A stretch of DNA of 64,000 nucleotides from Cocos nucifera (Eukaryota; Streptophyta; Magnoliopsida; Arecales; Arecaceae). Positions 12,090-21,666 of the stretch are shown piece by piece; position 1 is the stretch's first letter, and each line of letters starts with the position of its first letter. The DNA is taken from positions 1 to 64,000 of the forward strand of contig QRFJ01004846.1 of NCBI GenBank assembly GCA_006176705.1, written 5' to 3'. Under the pieces are notes generated by a model. That model did no database searches, was not told the DNA's origin, and saw only the letters and a list, made by a program, of their open reading frames with translations. The translations under genes and the position numbers were made by a program.

Positions 12090-12891
12090 GTTGTACCACT
12101 ATTGAGTGTCTTAACTCCTTAAGCTTTCTATTTGATCCATGTAGCGAGTCTTGGGCCAATGACTCCCAAACCAGTTGGCTTTAGGGCACTAGGTATAGAA
12201 TACCCCTCGGGCTTACTAGCTCGAATCAAATAGGCTACGAGTTAAGACTAGCTTTACAACGAGCTTCTTTGCCCTTCCCACCTTTTGACGCGAAACTCAA
12301 TGCTTGCTTAGGCAAAGAGGCCCGGTTACTCAGTGAGAAGTACTTGGAAACTATTTTATTAAAATAAATTTTTATATGAAGAAACGTATAGTTACCCTAC
12401 ACAAGCCTATAAAAAGTAGACTTTTCTTTGATGCTAGTAGAAAATAATTAGAAATGCTCCAAGAAAAAATTTTTATGTTCTGGACTTAACTCTTTATTGA
12501 ATTTTCTTAATACTTGATTCCTCAATATCTCATAGATTCTCTAATCTGTGCATCAATTTTCTTTTTAAAAATGCTTAGTTTTAATTCGATTCTTAAGCAT
12601 AATCAAGTATCTAAATACTAAATACTAACTTTTTCGAGGACTTAAAATTTTAAAATTTTTATTTTTCCCTCCCCCCAACTTAATCGACATTGTCCTCAAT
12701 GGAGAAGAAAAAATAAAGGATGTAATAAAGAACATGGAAGAATACACCTAACTCAGTATATATATATTTTTATTTATTTATTTATTTATTTATTTTTTTT
12801 TTTGGTCCAGCACATGCCTTTACAAATTTGAGCTCTCCCTCCAACTTATTCAAATTATCCTAAAAAGAAAATAAGATAAATTAGATAAAAA
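11691..12891 (-). other. 3' untranslated interior of TR-GAG element with a duplicated block
   Basis: No coding sequence seen. Two related blocks of about 65 bp, 11977-12045 and 12274-12342, share CTTAGGCAA and CCCGGTTACTC cores about 300 bp apart. A T run of about 35 bases occupies 12052-12086, and a TATTT microsatellite lies at 12770-12800. A second G-rich purine stretch on the minus strand (TTAAGTTGGGGGGAGGG, near 12669-12685) resembles an extra polypurine tract. Confidence 0.65.
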
Positions 12892-13596
12892 CTAAATATT
12901 GGGTTGCCTCCCAACAAGCGCTAAGTTTACCGTCTTCAGCCAGACACAATGTAGCTCACTATCCTGTGTCGAATATTGGATTGACAAATTCCAATGGTTT
13001 TGGATTGCCAATCTCAGAAAGTTGATTTGATTTTTAATCCCATTATTGATATATTCACTGTTAATTTTTGGGATATATTTTATGATTCCATTCTCAGACC
13101 CATGTTTATTAAGAATTACTCCTATTTGTTCTTCTAAAATGCTCATGAATGGAGTTTTAGGAGTTAAGTTTGATTCAATGGGTGCTGGAATGGTGACTAA
13201 AGGCGGTTTTAATTCTGGAGGTAAATTAATGTGATCCTGCTTAAACAACTCCATTGACATTTCATTACATGCCTTTTGATTTTTATAAGAAGAACCAGCT
13301 TCTAGGGTTGAAGGGAATAGGACATTAGGTTTATAAGTCTCGGGTAAATCATCTATTCTCTTTTCCCTTATTTCTATCTCATTTAAACTGGAACTAGCAT
13401 CAGTACTAATTCCTGGCTTGGGTTCTTCTATGTGGTTAGTCTCAGTACTAACCAGTTCCTCTAAATTTTTATTTTGGCTAGCATCAGTACTAGCCTCTCT
13501 CACCTGGTCTTGGTATGGGTCCATAAGAATCCTATAGCTTTTAAGTTCAGGAATTACTTTGGTATTCTCAAATTGGAAGATTCTTAGATGAAACAT
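12892..13596 (-). CDS. gag C-terminal part of TR-GAG element (second frame)
   Basis: 234-codon open frame continuing the gag-like product after a one-base frame change: it overlaps the upstream frame by 29 bp. It is rich in Ser, Glu and Asn and has no recognisable catalytic motif. It ends KTVNLALVGRQPNI just before a stop. The DNA here, GCGCTTGTTGGGAGGCAACC on the minus strand at about 12901-12920, is a sequence I recognise from the same point in other plant Athila-related elements. No aspartic protease DTG, YVDD or DDE motif follows. The role is probably structural. The ATG may not be used if translation reaches it by frameshift. Alternatively the frame change is simple decay. Confidence 0.6.
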   Translation of the reverse strand: MFHLRIFQFENTKVIPELKSYRILMDPYQDQVREASTDASQNKNLEELVSTETNHIEEPKPGISTDASSSLNEIEIREKRIDDLPETYKPNVLFPSTLEAGSSYKNQKACNEMSMELFKQDHINLPPELKPPLVTIPAPIESNLTPKTPFMSILEEQIGVILNKHGSENGIIKYIPKINSEYINNGIKNQINFLRLAIQNHWNLSIQYSTQDSELHCVWLKTVNLALVGRQPNI

Positions 13597-14260
13597 TAGA
13601 TTGATAATTTAATCCAGGTGGTTGGTGGTCATTAGGTGGGTTATTTGAAATTGGTAGGTTCGGTAGTTGATCTAGTTCTCTCCTCATGTTAGACTCAACT
13701 AATTGTCCTATTTGAGCTTCTAGTCTGGCGATAGATTGCTGTTGAGTTAGAATTAATTGTTGAAGTTGGTTAAATCTATCATCAGCTAGATTGGTCTGTT
13801 GAGGAGGTGGGTATGAAGGCTGATTATAATATGATGGCTGGTTAAACTGACTAGGCTGACCATTATTATAGGCATAATTTTGATAATTTTGCTCAAGTGA
13901 AATTTGGGTCTGAGCCTGAGTCTGTTGGGATGTCCAAGAAAAATTAAAGTTACTCCAATCTGAATTATATGAATTTGAAAATGGGTCATTAATCAATTTG
14001 GAGTATCCTTGAGTAGCTTGAACTTGTTCTTGGATAAAATATGGAAACTGTGCAGTCATAGGATATTCACTTACATGATGGGTTGGACTAGCACAGATTG
14101 AATAATTCTCCTGATAATTAGAAGATTGTTGACCTAGGGTTAGGAGTTGATCTATTTTCTGATCAAGAAGGTCAACTTTATCTAATTTTTGGACTATTAG
14201 ATTTATATTAGCCATTTGATTATTATGTTTAATGTGAATCAACCATTCAATTAAGTTCAA
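13568..14260 (-). CDS. gag-like protein of TR-GAG element (first frame)
   Basis: 230-codon open frame resembling the C-terminal half of Athila-type gag. It has Gln/Asn/Tyr-rich spacers, a CASPTHHVSEYP stretch where relatives carry a Cys/His knuckle, the NDPFSNSYNSDWSNFNFSW motif (relatives: NPYSNTYNPGW..HPNFSW) and a helical IARLEAQIGQLVESN near the end. It would be part of the capsid protein that packages the RNA. The usual N-terminal Retrotrans_gag domain is not visible upstream, where low-complexity AT sequence begins. The gene may therefore be truncated, or the ATG is internal. Frame is lost at about 13570, where the next open frame takes over. Confidence 0.7.
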   Translation of the reverse strand: MNLIEWLIHIKHNNQMANINLIVQKLDKVDLLDQKIDQLLTLGQQSSNYQENYSICASPTHHVSEYPMTAQFPYFIQEQVQATQGYSKLINDPFSNSYNSDWSNFNFSWTSQQTQAQTQISLEQNYQNYAYNNGQPSQFNQPSYYNQPSYPPPQQTNLADDRFNQLQQLILTQQQSIARLEAQIGQLVESNMRRELDQLPNLPISNNPPNDHQPPGLNYQSNVSSKNLPI

Positions 14261-15516
14261 CTAAATCAGAAAAAGCGATTTTCTACCATGCATGTATTAG
14301 TGTAACCCTAATGTATGGTTTAAAAATTTTTAGAATATTTTTTTATTTTTTTTATTATTATTATTATTATTTTATTATATTAAAAATTAATTTTTTTTAA
14401 TTATTTTTATTTATTAATTTTAATTTAATTTAATTTAATTTAATTTTTAATTTTTAGTTAGTTTAATTTAATTTTTATTTTATTTTATTTTTAGAGGAGT
14501 AAGAAAGAAGAAGAAAGAAAAAAGAGTTCTAAAGAAGAGGTCCTAAGGAGTCCTAGAACTAAGAAGAAAGAGAAGAATTAGGTTTAATTAGGTTTGAATG
14601 TTGGTTAGCAATCAAGTTGGTCAATCAATCCTGACTAAGGGTTATCCTAGATCTAGACAGCTCCTAACTGCCAAGGTCACCTTCAAGCCCTCCAAGTGTA
14701 GGATTAGCCAATCAACTAGCCAGGTAAGTGTAAGGTCGGTGGGAGTCCCCCCGTTGCTTGCCTTAGACACCAATTATGCTTGGCCAGGTAAGCGAACGGA
14801 ACCAATTAGAAACCACCTTCCTTCGGGCCCAATCGTCCCTGAACCACTTTCCTAGACACCAGTCAACTTGACTTATCCTAACCCGGTTCAACTCTTAGGA
14901 TTCCTTGTCCTATTGAGCTCGAGTTCCTAGGGTTGATGTCTAATTGATTTTAAAATTAAAGGCTTAGGTCAATGCAGGATGCTGGTTGGTTGTTTGTGGG
15001 CTAAGGAAGGGTGATCAAATCCCCACCTTATCTTGTTTAATTGGGTTGTGCCCTTAATTTGATTTAATATGAATATGCACGAAAAAAAAAAAAAATTCAA
15101 TCAAAGGGTTTTATGCAATTTAAACTAGATGCATGCAACTAATTAAATTCTGAAAGGCTTACCTTGCCTCCAGCAATCACCAAAAAAAATAAAAATAAAA
15201 ATAAAATAAAAATAAAACTAATATGATGCATGCTCTAAACAGTTAGGATTTCTAATCTTATCATGAGGCTTTTAATTAGGTTTAAATGAATATTTTTTTA
15301 AATTAATTTAAAAATAAAATAAATAAATAAATAAAATAAAAAGAAAAGAGAACTAGGGTTAGGATTGATCTCACCAGGCAAAACTTCTGATTCTTTTTGT
15401 TCTTTTTTTTTTTCCTGCAAAATAATAAAAAAAAAAAATTAGTAAGAAAATAAAAATTTTATTTATAATTTATTTATAGAAAAATCAAAGAGATCAAAAA
15501 TTTAATATCCGTGCCT
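14261..15516 (-). other. 5' untranslated interior of TR-GAG element
   Basis: Between primer site and gag. It contains (ATT)n and (AATTT)n low-complexity tracts at 14341-14495 and 15180-15350, and a GC-richer block at 14590-14960. The open frame at 14598-14855 lies on the wrong strand for the element and has no recognised homology. Two CCAGGTAAG strings occur on the plus strand but not in the element's sense. Confidence 0.6.
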
Positions 15517-15534
15517 TCCCCGGCAACGGCGCCA
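15517..15534 (-). other. Primer binding site of TR-GAG element (Asp tRNA)
   Basis: Plus strand TCCCCGGCAACGGCGCCA equals the 3' end of plant Asp tRNA including CCA, so the minus strand is its complement, TGGCGCCGTTGCC..., the Athila-type primer site. It lies six bases from the 5' LTR. It is a primer site, not a tRNA gene. Confidence 0.92.
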
Positions 15535-15540
15535 AAAACT

Positions 15541-17160
15541 TGATAGGAACGCGATGCTGTCGTTAAGACACCGTGTTTATCAGTTTAATCCGACTTCTTA
15601 AAATCATTGAAAATACGTAGATAGTAGTGAGTCGGGTCGAATCCACAGGGAAGGTAGTGTTTTTAGATTTGAAATCTTTGATTTTTAAAAGAAAAAGAAA
15701 AAAAGAAGAGTTTTGAAGGATCAAAAGTGAAGTCGGAAAATAAAAAGCGAAAAATTAAAAGGTGCAGAAATTTAAATTTGGTACTAAGATCTACTAGTTA
15801 GATCTTAGCATCTACTTGCAAAGCAATAATTTAAAGTGCAGAAATTAAATTACAATAAAAATAAAAAGCAAGAAATTAAAATATAAAAATAAAATTTTTA
15901 TTAACTTAAAATTTTAGAATTTAAATACATAAAATTTAAAAAGAAAAGAAATAAAATAAAATAGCCTGATCTCTGATCTTGGATCGGCATTGGCAGAAAG
16001 ATGGTGTAGAAGCTCGGCTCTTCTTCTCGGCACCCGTTGCTTCGAAGCAGCCTTTAACCCATAGCCTGGCTTCGCCCTGTACCAAAGCTTCACCTTGATC
16101 GGAGATATTGAATTTCTGATGGCCTGGGGTCCTTTTTATAGAGCTAGGAGGGCTGGATATTTTTTCTAAAGGCAATATGGGACTAATAGCCTTTGTAATC
16201 ATAAAAATACAAAGAAATTTGGATAAAATTTGAATCAAAATAGCTCTGATATGACTCTGATAAATCTGATAAAATCCAGCCGTTCAACAGGAATCCAACG
16301 GTCCAAAAATCATCAAAATCGGATGCAGATAAGCTCAGATCGGGTCGGATTAAATTCTGGCCGTTGGATCGCGCTTGATCGAGGAAATCTGGCCGCAAAT
16401 CGCGCTTCGGGAGTCTTGATCACCGCCGGCAGCATTCTGGACCGTCGGATCATCGCCTTGGATCGAGCGCTGCCGTCCGATGGTGATCCGCGTGATGTTT
16501 GTATCTGAATAAAATTCGGAAGCAACCACAGCCGTCCGATCCTGACCGCAAACAACCACATCCGTCCGATCGCGCAATAACTGTTCCCATGGACCGCGTG
16601 GACCGGCCGCACCGCACACCGCAACCAATCAGCGCCGCTGTTGTCGGACGAAAAGACTGAATTACCCTTGTGAGCCGCGATAAATTTCTGTAGACCCTTA
16701 AGGGGTCTAGGTCCACCACGTGGCAATCTCTGATTCGCCGGAATTTGCTGAGCTGGCGGTCCACGCCTGGATCGTGGACCGGCTGATGGCTTCAACGGCT
16801 GAGTCGGCTTGATGGCTCGGCTTGGCTTGGTGGCTCGGCTTGCGGAGCCGGCTGAGCCGTTTTCTTTTTTTATTTAATTTTTATTTATTTTATATTTTTA
16901 AAAATTCATATCTTTTTCATTTTAGCTCCGTTTTACTTGAAATTTATTTCGTTGTGATCAGAAAAATGAGCTCTTTCTATTGATAATAAAATTTTATTTT
17001 TTAATTTTTATTAATTTTTATTATTTTTTAATTAATTTTTTAATTAATAAAAATATGAATTTTTCAAAAATTATATATAAATTGATTATTAATTCTTAAA
17101 AATTAATATCAATTAATTGATAAATTAATACTTTTATTGATGAATTTATTATACTTATCA
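15541..17160 (-). repeat. 5' LTR of TR-GAG element
   Basis: Second copy of the 1.6-kb LTR, next to the Asp-tRNA primer site, therefore the promoter-bearing 5' LTR on the minus strand. It differs from the copy at 10053-11668 by scattered substitutions and small length changes. Confidence 0.92.
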
Positions 17161-18105
17161 GAATCAACAACTTATCAGTAGCCCGATGCTATTTTTAATA
17201 TCGAGCAAAATGTGAATGCCATGAAACGACCTAGGGATAGTCCAAATGATAGGTATCTATGGCACCTAAGACTTAGGTCATATAGCAGAAGATAGGATTA
17301 ACAAATTGGAGAAAATCGGCTATTGAGTCCGTTGACTTTCGAGTCATATCCAATTTCTGAATCTTGTCTTCAAGGCAAAATGACTAAACTCCCTTTTGTA
17401 GGACATGGGGAAAGGGCCATGGATCTTCCTTGCCCTAGTACATACTGATGTGTGCGGCCCATTTGATGTGCCGGCTAGAGGCAACTTTGTCTACTTCATA
17501 ACCTTTATCGATGATTTATCTAGGTATGGGTATGTATATCTTATGAGACACAAGTCTGAAGCTTTTGAAAAGTTCAAGAAATTCAGACATGAAGTAGAAA
17601 AATAAACTGGAAAAACCCATTAAGGTTCTTCGATCAGATCGAGGAGGTGAATACCTTAGTCAGAAATTCCTAGACTATCTCAAGAAAAATGGCATAGTCT
17701 CTCAATGGACTCCACCAGGAACACCTCAACTCAACGGGATTTCAGAACGGAGGAAATCGGATCCTATTAGATATGGTCCGATCCATGATGAGCTTCACAG
17801 ACCTTCCTGATTTTCTTTGGGGACACATTTGTTAACTTCAATATACTTACTGAATAGGGTTTCCTTCTAAAATCATTCCTACCACACCGTATGAGATATG
17901 GCATGGTAAGAAACCAAGTCTGAGTCATCTCAGAATTTGGGGTTGTCCGGCTCATGTCAAAAGACAACAAGCGGACAAGTTAGACTTTAGGTCCTTTAGA
18001 GCTCGATTTATAGGATATCCTAAAGAGTCATTAGGATATTATTTCTACATTCCAGAAGATCACAATGTGATTGTGAGTCGACATGCCATCTTTCTTGAAA
18101 AATAG
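17161..18105 (+). pseudogene. GAG-pre-integrase and integrase of element A, broken
   Basis: Resumption of element A after the TR-GAG insertion. The pre-integrase zinc region is visible as WHL...RLRSYSRR in shifted frames near 17260-17400. 17405-17605 carries LVHTDVCGPFDVPARG with the first catalytic Asp. A stop (TAA for a Gln codon) at about 17603 precedes the RSDRGGEYL region with the second Asp. The third region is frameshifted. The C-terminal KPSLSHLRIWGCPAHVKRQQADKL and GYPKESLGYYFY motifs are intact at about 17920-18060. The frame ends at TAG 18103-18105, the stop shared with copies C, D and E. Confidence 0.85.
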
Positions 18106-19463
18106 TTTATTCAAGATAGCGGCATTGGAAAGCAGATCAAGCTTGATGAGAAAGTCTCACAAGAGCAACGAGCTAAGGACCAAATTGGAACCAAATCAGG
18201 TTGAGCCAATAAAACACTACCTCCTCCACCTCGTAGATCAGAAAGGAGTTTTCCATCCCCCTGAAGGTACTTAGGTACTTATTTCAGAGAAATAGAGAAA
18301 ATGTTCCTCGTAGGTAATGGTGCTCATGGTGATGATCCCAAAACCTACAACGAGGCGATATCAGATATCGACTCCGAGAAATGGTTAGAGGCAATGAAGT
18401 CAGAAATTGACTCGATGCACTCAAACCAAGTCTGGACCTTGGTAGATCCACCAGAAGGTATAGTACCTATTGGGTGTAAATGGATCTTCAAGAGAAAGAT
18501 TGGTGCAGATGGAAATGTGGAGACATTCAAAGCTAGATTAGTGGCAAAAGGTTATAGTCAATGCGAAGGCATTGACTATCAGGATACCTTTTTTGCCAGT
18601 AGCTATGCTAAAATCCATCCACACATTGCTTGCTATTGCAGCCTATTTCGATTATGAAATATGGCAAATGGATGTGAAAACAATATTCTTAAATGGATAT
18701 CTTGAGGAAGATATCTATATGGAACAGCCGCTAGGTTTCACATCCAGTGATACTGATCACAAGGTATTGCAAGCTGCAAAGGTCCATATATGGACTTAAG
18801 CAAGCATCTCGGAGCTGGAACACTCATTTCAATGATGTGATCAAAAATTTGGTTTCATCAAAAATGAAGAGGAACCATGTGTTTTCAAAAAGGTCAGTGG
18901 GAGCGCTGTTGTCTTCCTCGTATTGTACGTGGATGACATCCTCCTTATTGGGAATGATATTCCCATGTTGACAATAGTCAAAATATGGTTGTCTAAGGAA
19001 TTCTCCATGAAAGACCTAGGTGAAGCATCCTTTATTCTAGAAATTAAGGTCTATAGGGATAGACCGAATAGGATGCTAGGACTTTCACAGAAGATGTACA
19101 TAGAGGAAGTACTAAAGAGGTTTAGCATGGAAAACTCTAAGAGGGATTTAATACCCTTCAGACATGGTATTCATCTTTCCAAGAAGATGTGCCCTAGCAC
19201 ACCTGAGGAAATAGAATGCATGAGCAAGATCCCTTATGCTTCTGCAATAGGGAGCCTCATGTATGCCATGTTATGTACACGACCTGATATAGCCCATGCT
19301 GTGAGTGTCACAAGCAGATATCAGTCAAATCCAGGTGAAGAACACTGGACTTCTGTGAAATGTATCCTTAAGTACTTGAGAAGAACTAAGGATATGTTGT
19401 TGGTCTTTGGTAATGGAGAACTCCAAGTCCAGGGATATACAGACTCGGATTTTATGTCCGATG
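18106..19463 (+). pseudogene. Reverse transcriptase and RNase H start of element A, broken
   Basis: RNA-dependent DNA polymerase of element A. After the shared TAG the linker runs to the RT core: SEKWLEAMKSEIDSMHSNQV (about 18375), GCKWIFKRKIGADG, and MDVKTIFLNGYLEEDIYMEQP (about 18670) with a catalytic-region Asp. Then GLKQASRSW, LYVDDILLIGND (about 18930, the YVDD active site) and RPDIAHAVSVTSRYQSNPGE follow. RNase H begins with QGYTDSDFMSD and is cut by the N gap at 19464. Frameshifts near 18590, 18765 and 18850 break the gene. About 97% similar by eye to copy C. Confidence 0.88.
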
Positions 19464-20463
19464 NNNNNNNNNNNNNNNNNNNNNNNNNNNNNNNNNNNNN
19501 NNNNNNNNNNNNNNNNNNNNNNNNNNNNNNNNNNNNNNNNNNNNNNNNNNNNNNNNNNNNNNNNNNNNNNNNNNNNNNNNNNNNNNNNNNNNNNNNNNNN
19601 NNNNNNNNNNNNNNNNNNNNNNNNNNNNNNNNNNNNNNNNNNNNNNNNNNNNNNNNNNNNNNNNNNNNNNNNNNNNNNNNNNNNNNNNNNNNNNNNNNNN
19701 NNNNNNNNNNNNNNNNNNNNNNNNNNNNNNNNNNNNNNNNNNNNNNNNNNNNNNNNNNNNNNNNNNNNNNNNNNNNNNNNNNNNNNNNNNNNNNNNNNNN
19801 NNNNNNNNNNNNNNNNNNNNNNNNNNNNNNNNNNNNNNNNNNNNNNNNNNNNNNNNNNNNNNNNNNNNNNNNNNNNNNNNNNNNNNNNNNNNNNNNNNNN
19901 NNNNNNNNNNNNNNNNNNNNNNNNNNNNNNNNNNNNNNNNNNNNNNNNNNNNNNNNNNNNNNNNNNNNNNNNNNNNNNNNNNNNNNNNNNNNNNNNNNNN
20001 NNNNNNNNNNNNNNNNNNNNNNNNNNNNNNNNNNNNNNNNNNNNNNNNNNNNNNNNNNNNNNNNNNNNNNNNNNNNNNNNNNNNNNNNNNNNNNNNNNNN
20101 NNNNNNNNNNNNNNNNNNNNNNNNNNNNNNNNNNNNNNNNNNNNNNNNNNNNNNNNNNNNNNNNNNNNNNNNNNNNNNNNNNNNNNNNNNNNNNNNNNNN
20201 NNNNNNNNNNNNNNNNNNNNNNNNNNNNNNNNNNNNNNNNNNNNNNNNNNNNNNNNNNNNNNNNNNNNNNNNNNNNNNNNNNNNNNNNNNNNNNNNNNNN
20301 NNNNNNNNNNNNNNNNNNNNNNNNNNNNNNNNNNNNNNNNNNNNNNNNNNNNNNNNNNNNNNNNNNNNNNNNNNNNNNNNNNNNNNNNNNNNNNNNNNNN
20401 NNNNNNNNNNNNNNNNNNNNNNNNNNNNNNNNNNNNNNNNNNNNNNNNNNNNNNNNNNNNNNN
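19464..20463. other. Assembly gap of exactly 1000 N
   Basis: Round-number run of N, a placeholder of unknown true size. To its left lies RNase H of element A; to its right lies the protease/GAG-pre-integrase junction of a similar copy, C. The real sequence must hold at least A's 3' end and C's 5' end, or else the join is a misassembly. Open frames that run through it are meaningless. Confidence 0.98.
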
Positions 20464-21666
20464 AGCAGGAGGCTGAGGGATGGAGACATGATCCTACGCA
20501 TCGGTAATGGAGCAAGAGTTGCTGCAGTAGCCGTGGGAACATACCCTCTTCGATTACCATCTGGTTTAGACTTAGTTTTAAAAGACTGTTATTATGTGCC
20601 TGCAGCTAGCAGGAATTTGATTTCTGTTTCATGCTTAGCACAAGAAGGTTATGTGATCACCTTCTTTAAGGACCATTGTAACATTCTTTATGAAAGAAAT
20701 AAAATTGCAAATGGTTTCCTTGTTAATGGTCTTTATCAGTTGCATATTGATGTACCTGTTTTAACTATCGAGCAAAACGTGAATGCCAAACGACCTAGGG
20801 ATAGTCCAAACGACAGATATCTATGGCACCTGAGATTAGGTCATATAGCAGAAGATAGGATTAACAAATTGGAGAAAAATGGGCTATTGAGTCCATTGAC
20901 TTTCGAGTCATATCCAACTTGTGAATCTTGTCTTCAAGGCAAAATGACTAAACTCCCTTTTGTTGGACATGGGGAGAGGGCCACAGATCTCCTTGCCCTA
21001 GTACATACTGATGTGTGCGGCCCATTTGATGTGCCGGCTAGAGGCAATTTTGTCTACTTCATTACCTTTACCGATGATCTGTCTAGGTATGGGTATGTGT
21101 ATCTTATGAGACACAAGTCTGAAGCTTTTGAAAAGTTCAAAGAATTCAGACATGAAGTAGAAAAACAAACTGGAAAACCCATTAAGGTTCTTCGATCAGA
21201 TCGAGGAGGTGAATACCTTAGCCGGGAATTCCTAGACTATCTTAAGGAAAATGGCATAGTCTCTCAATGGACTCCACCAGGAACACCTCAACTCAACGGG
21301 GTTTCAGAATGGAGAAATCGGACTCTATTGGATATGGTTCGATCCATGATGAGCTTCACAGACCTCCCTGATTTCTTTTGGGGACATTCATTGTTAACTT
21401 CAATTTATCTACTGAATAGGGTTCCCTCTAAAACCGTTCCTACCACACCGTATGAGATATGGCACGGTAAGAAACCAAGTCTGAGTCATCTCAGAATTTG
21501 GGGTTGTCCGGCTCATGTCAAAAGACAACAAGCGGACAAGTTAGAGTTTAGGTCCTTTAGAGCTCGATTCATAGGATATCCTAAAGAGTCATTAGGATAC
21601 TATTTCTACATTCCAGAAGACCACAATGTGATTGTGAGTCGACATGCCATCTTTCTTGAAAAATAG
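20464..21666 (+). pseudogene. GAG-pre-integrase and integrase of element C, nearly intact
   Basis: The best preserved integrase in the window, open from the gap edge to 21666. In order: the end of the protease region (SGLDLVLKDCYYVPAASRN), then pre-integrase with WHLRLGHIAEDRI and CESCLQGKM, the HHCC zinc site. The catalytic core follows, with Asp in HTDVCGPF, Asp in RSDRGGEYL and Glu in NGVSEWRNRT. The C-terminal part has YEIWHGKKPSLSHLRIWGCP, FIGYPKESLGYYFY and SRHAIFLEK. It would act in the preintegration complex. The frame stops at TAG 21664-21666, which relatives outside this family read as a sense codon before RT. The N-terminal part lies in the gap, so the ATG at 20488 is internal. Confidence 0.9.

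Larger units (their letters stand above)
10053..17160 (-). mobile_element. TR-GAG-type nonautonomous Gypsy element
   Basis: A complete LTR element, 7.1 kb, inserted in element A's protease and read on the minus strand. Both LTRs (1616 and 1620 bp) are nearly identical, with perhaps a few per cent difference by eye, so insertion is recent. The primer site copies the Asp-tRNA 3' end, as in Athila-type Gypsy elements, and a G-rich polypurine tract adjoins the other LTR. The 3.9-kb interior holds only a gag-like gene; no protease, RT, integrase or RNase H can be seen, so mobility must depend on an autonomous relative. The flanks, AGGGT and GAATC, do not form a target-site duplication. Confidence 0.88.

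Noticed and set aside
14721..14795. Two CCAGGTAAG strings resembling splice donors
   Set aside because: They lie on the strand opposite to the TR-GAG element's transcription and no exon-like sequence adjoins them.
15517..15534. Perfect match to the 3' end of an Asp tRNA
   Set aside because: Only 18 bases match and they sit six bases from an LTR; this is a primer binding site, with no tRNA body upstream.
18923..20560. Long open frames of 349-517 codons across 19464-20463 on both strands
   Set aside because: They are open only because the interval is N; the real parts are element A RNase H on the left and element C protease on the right.
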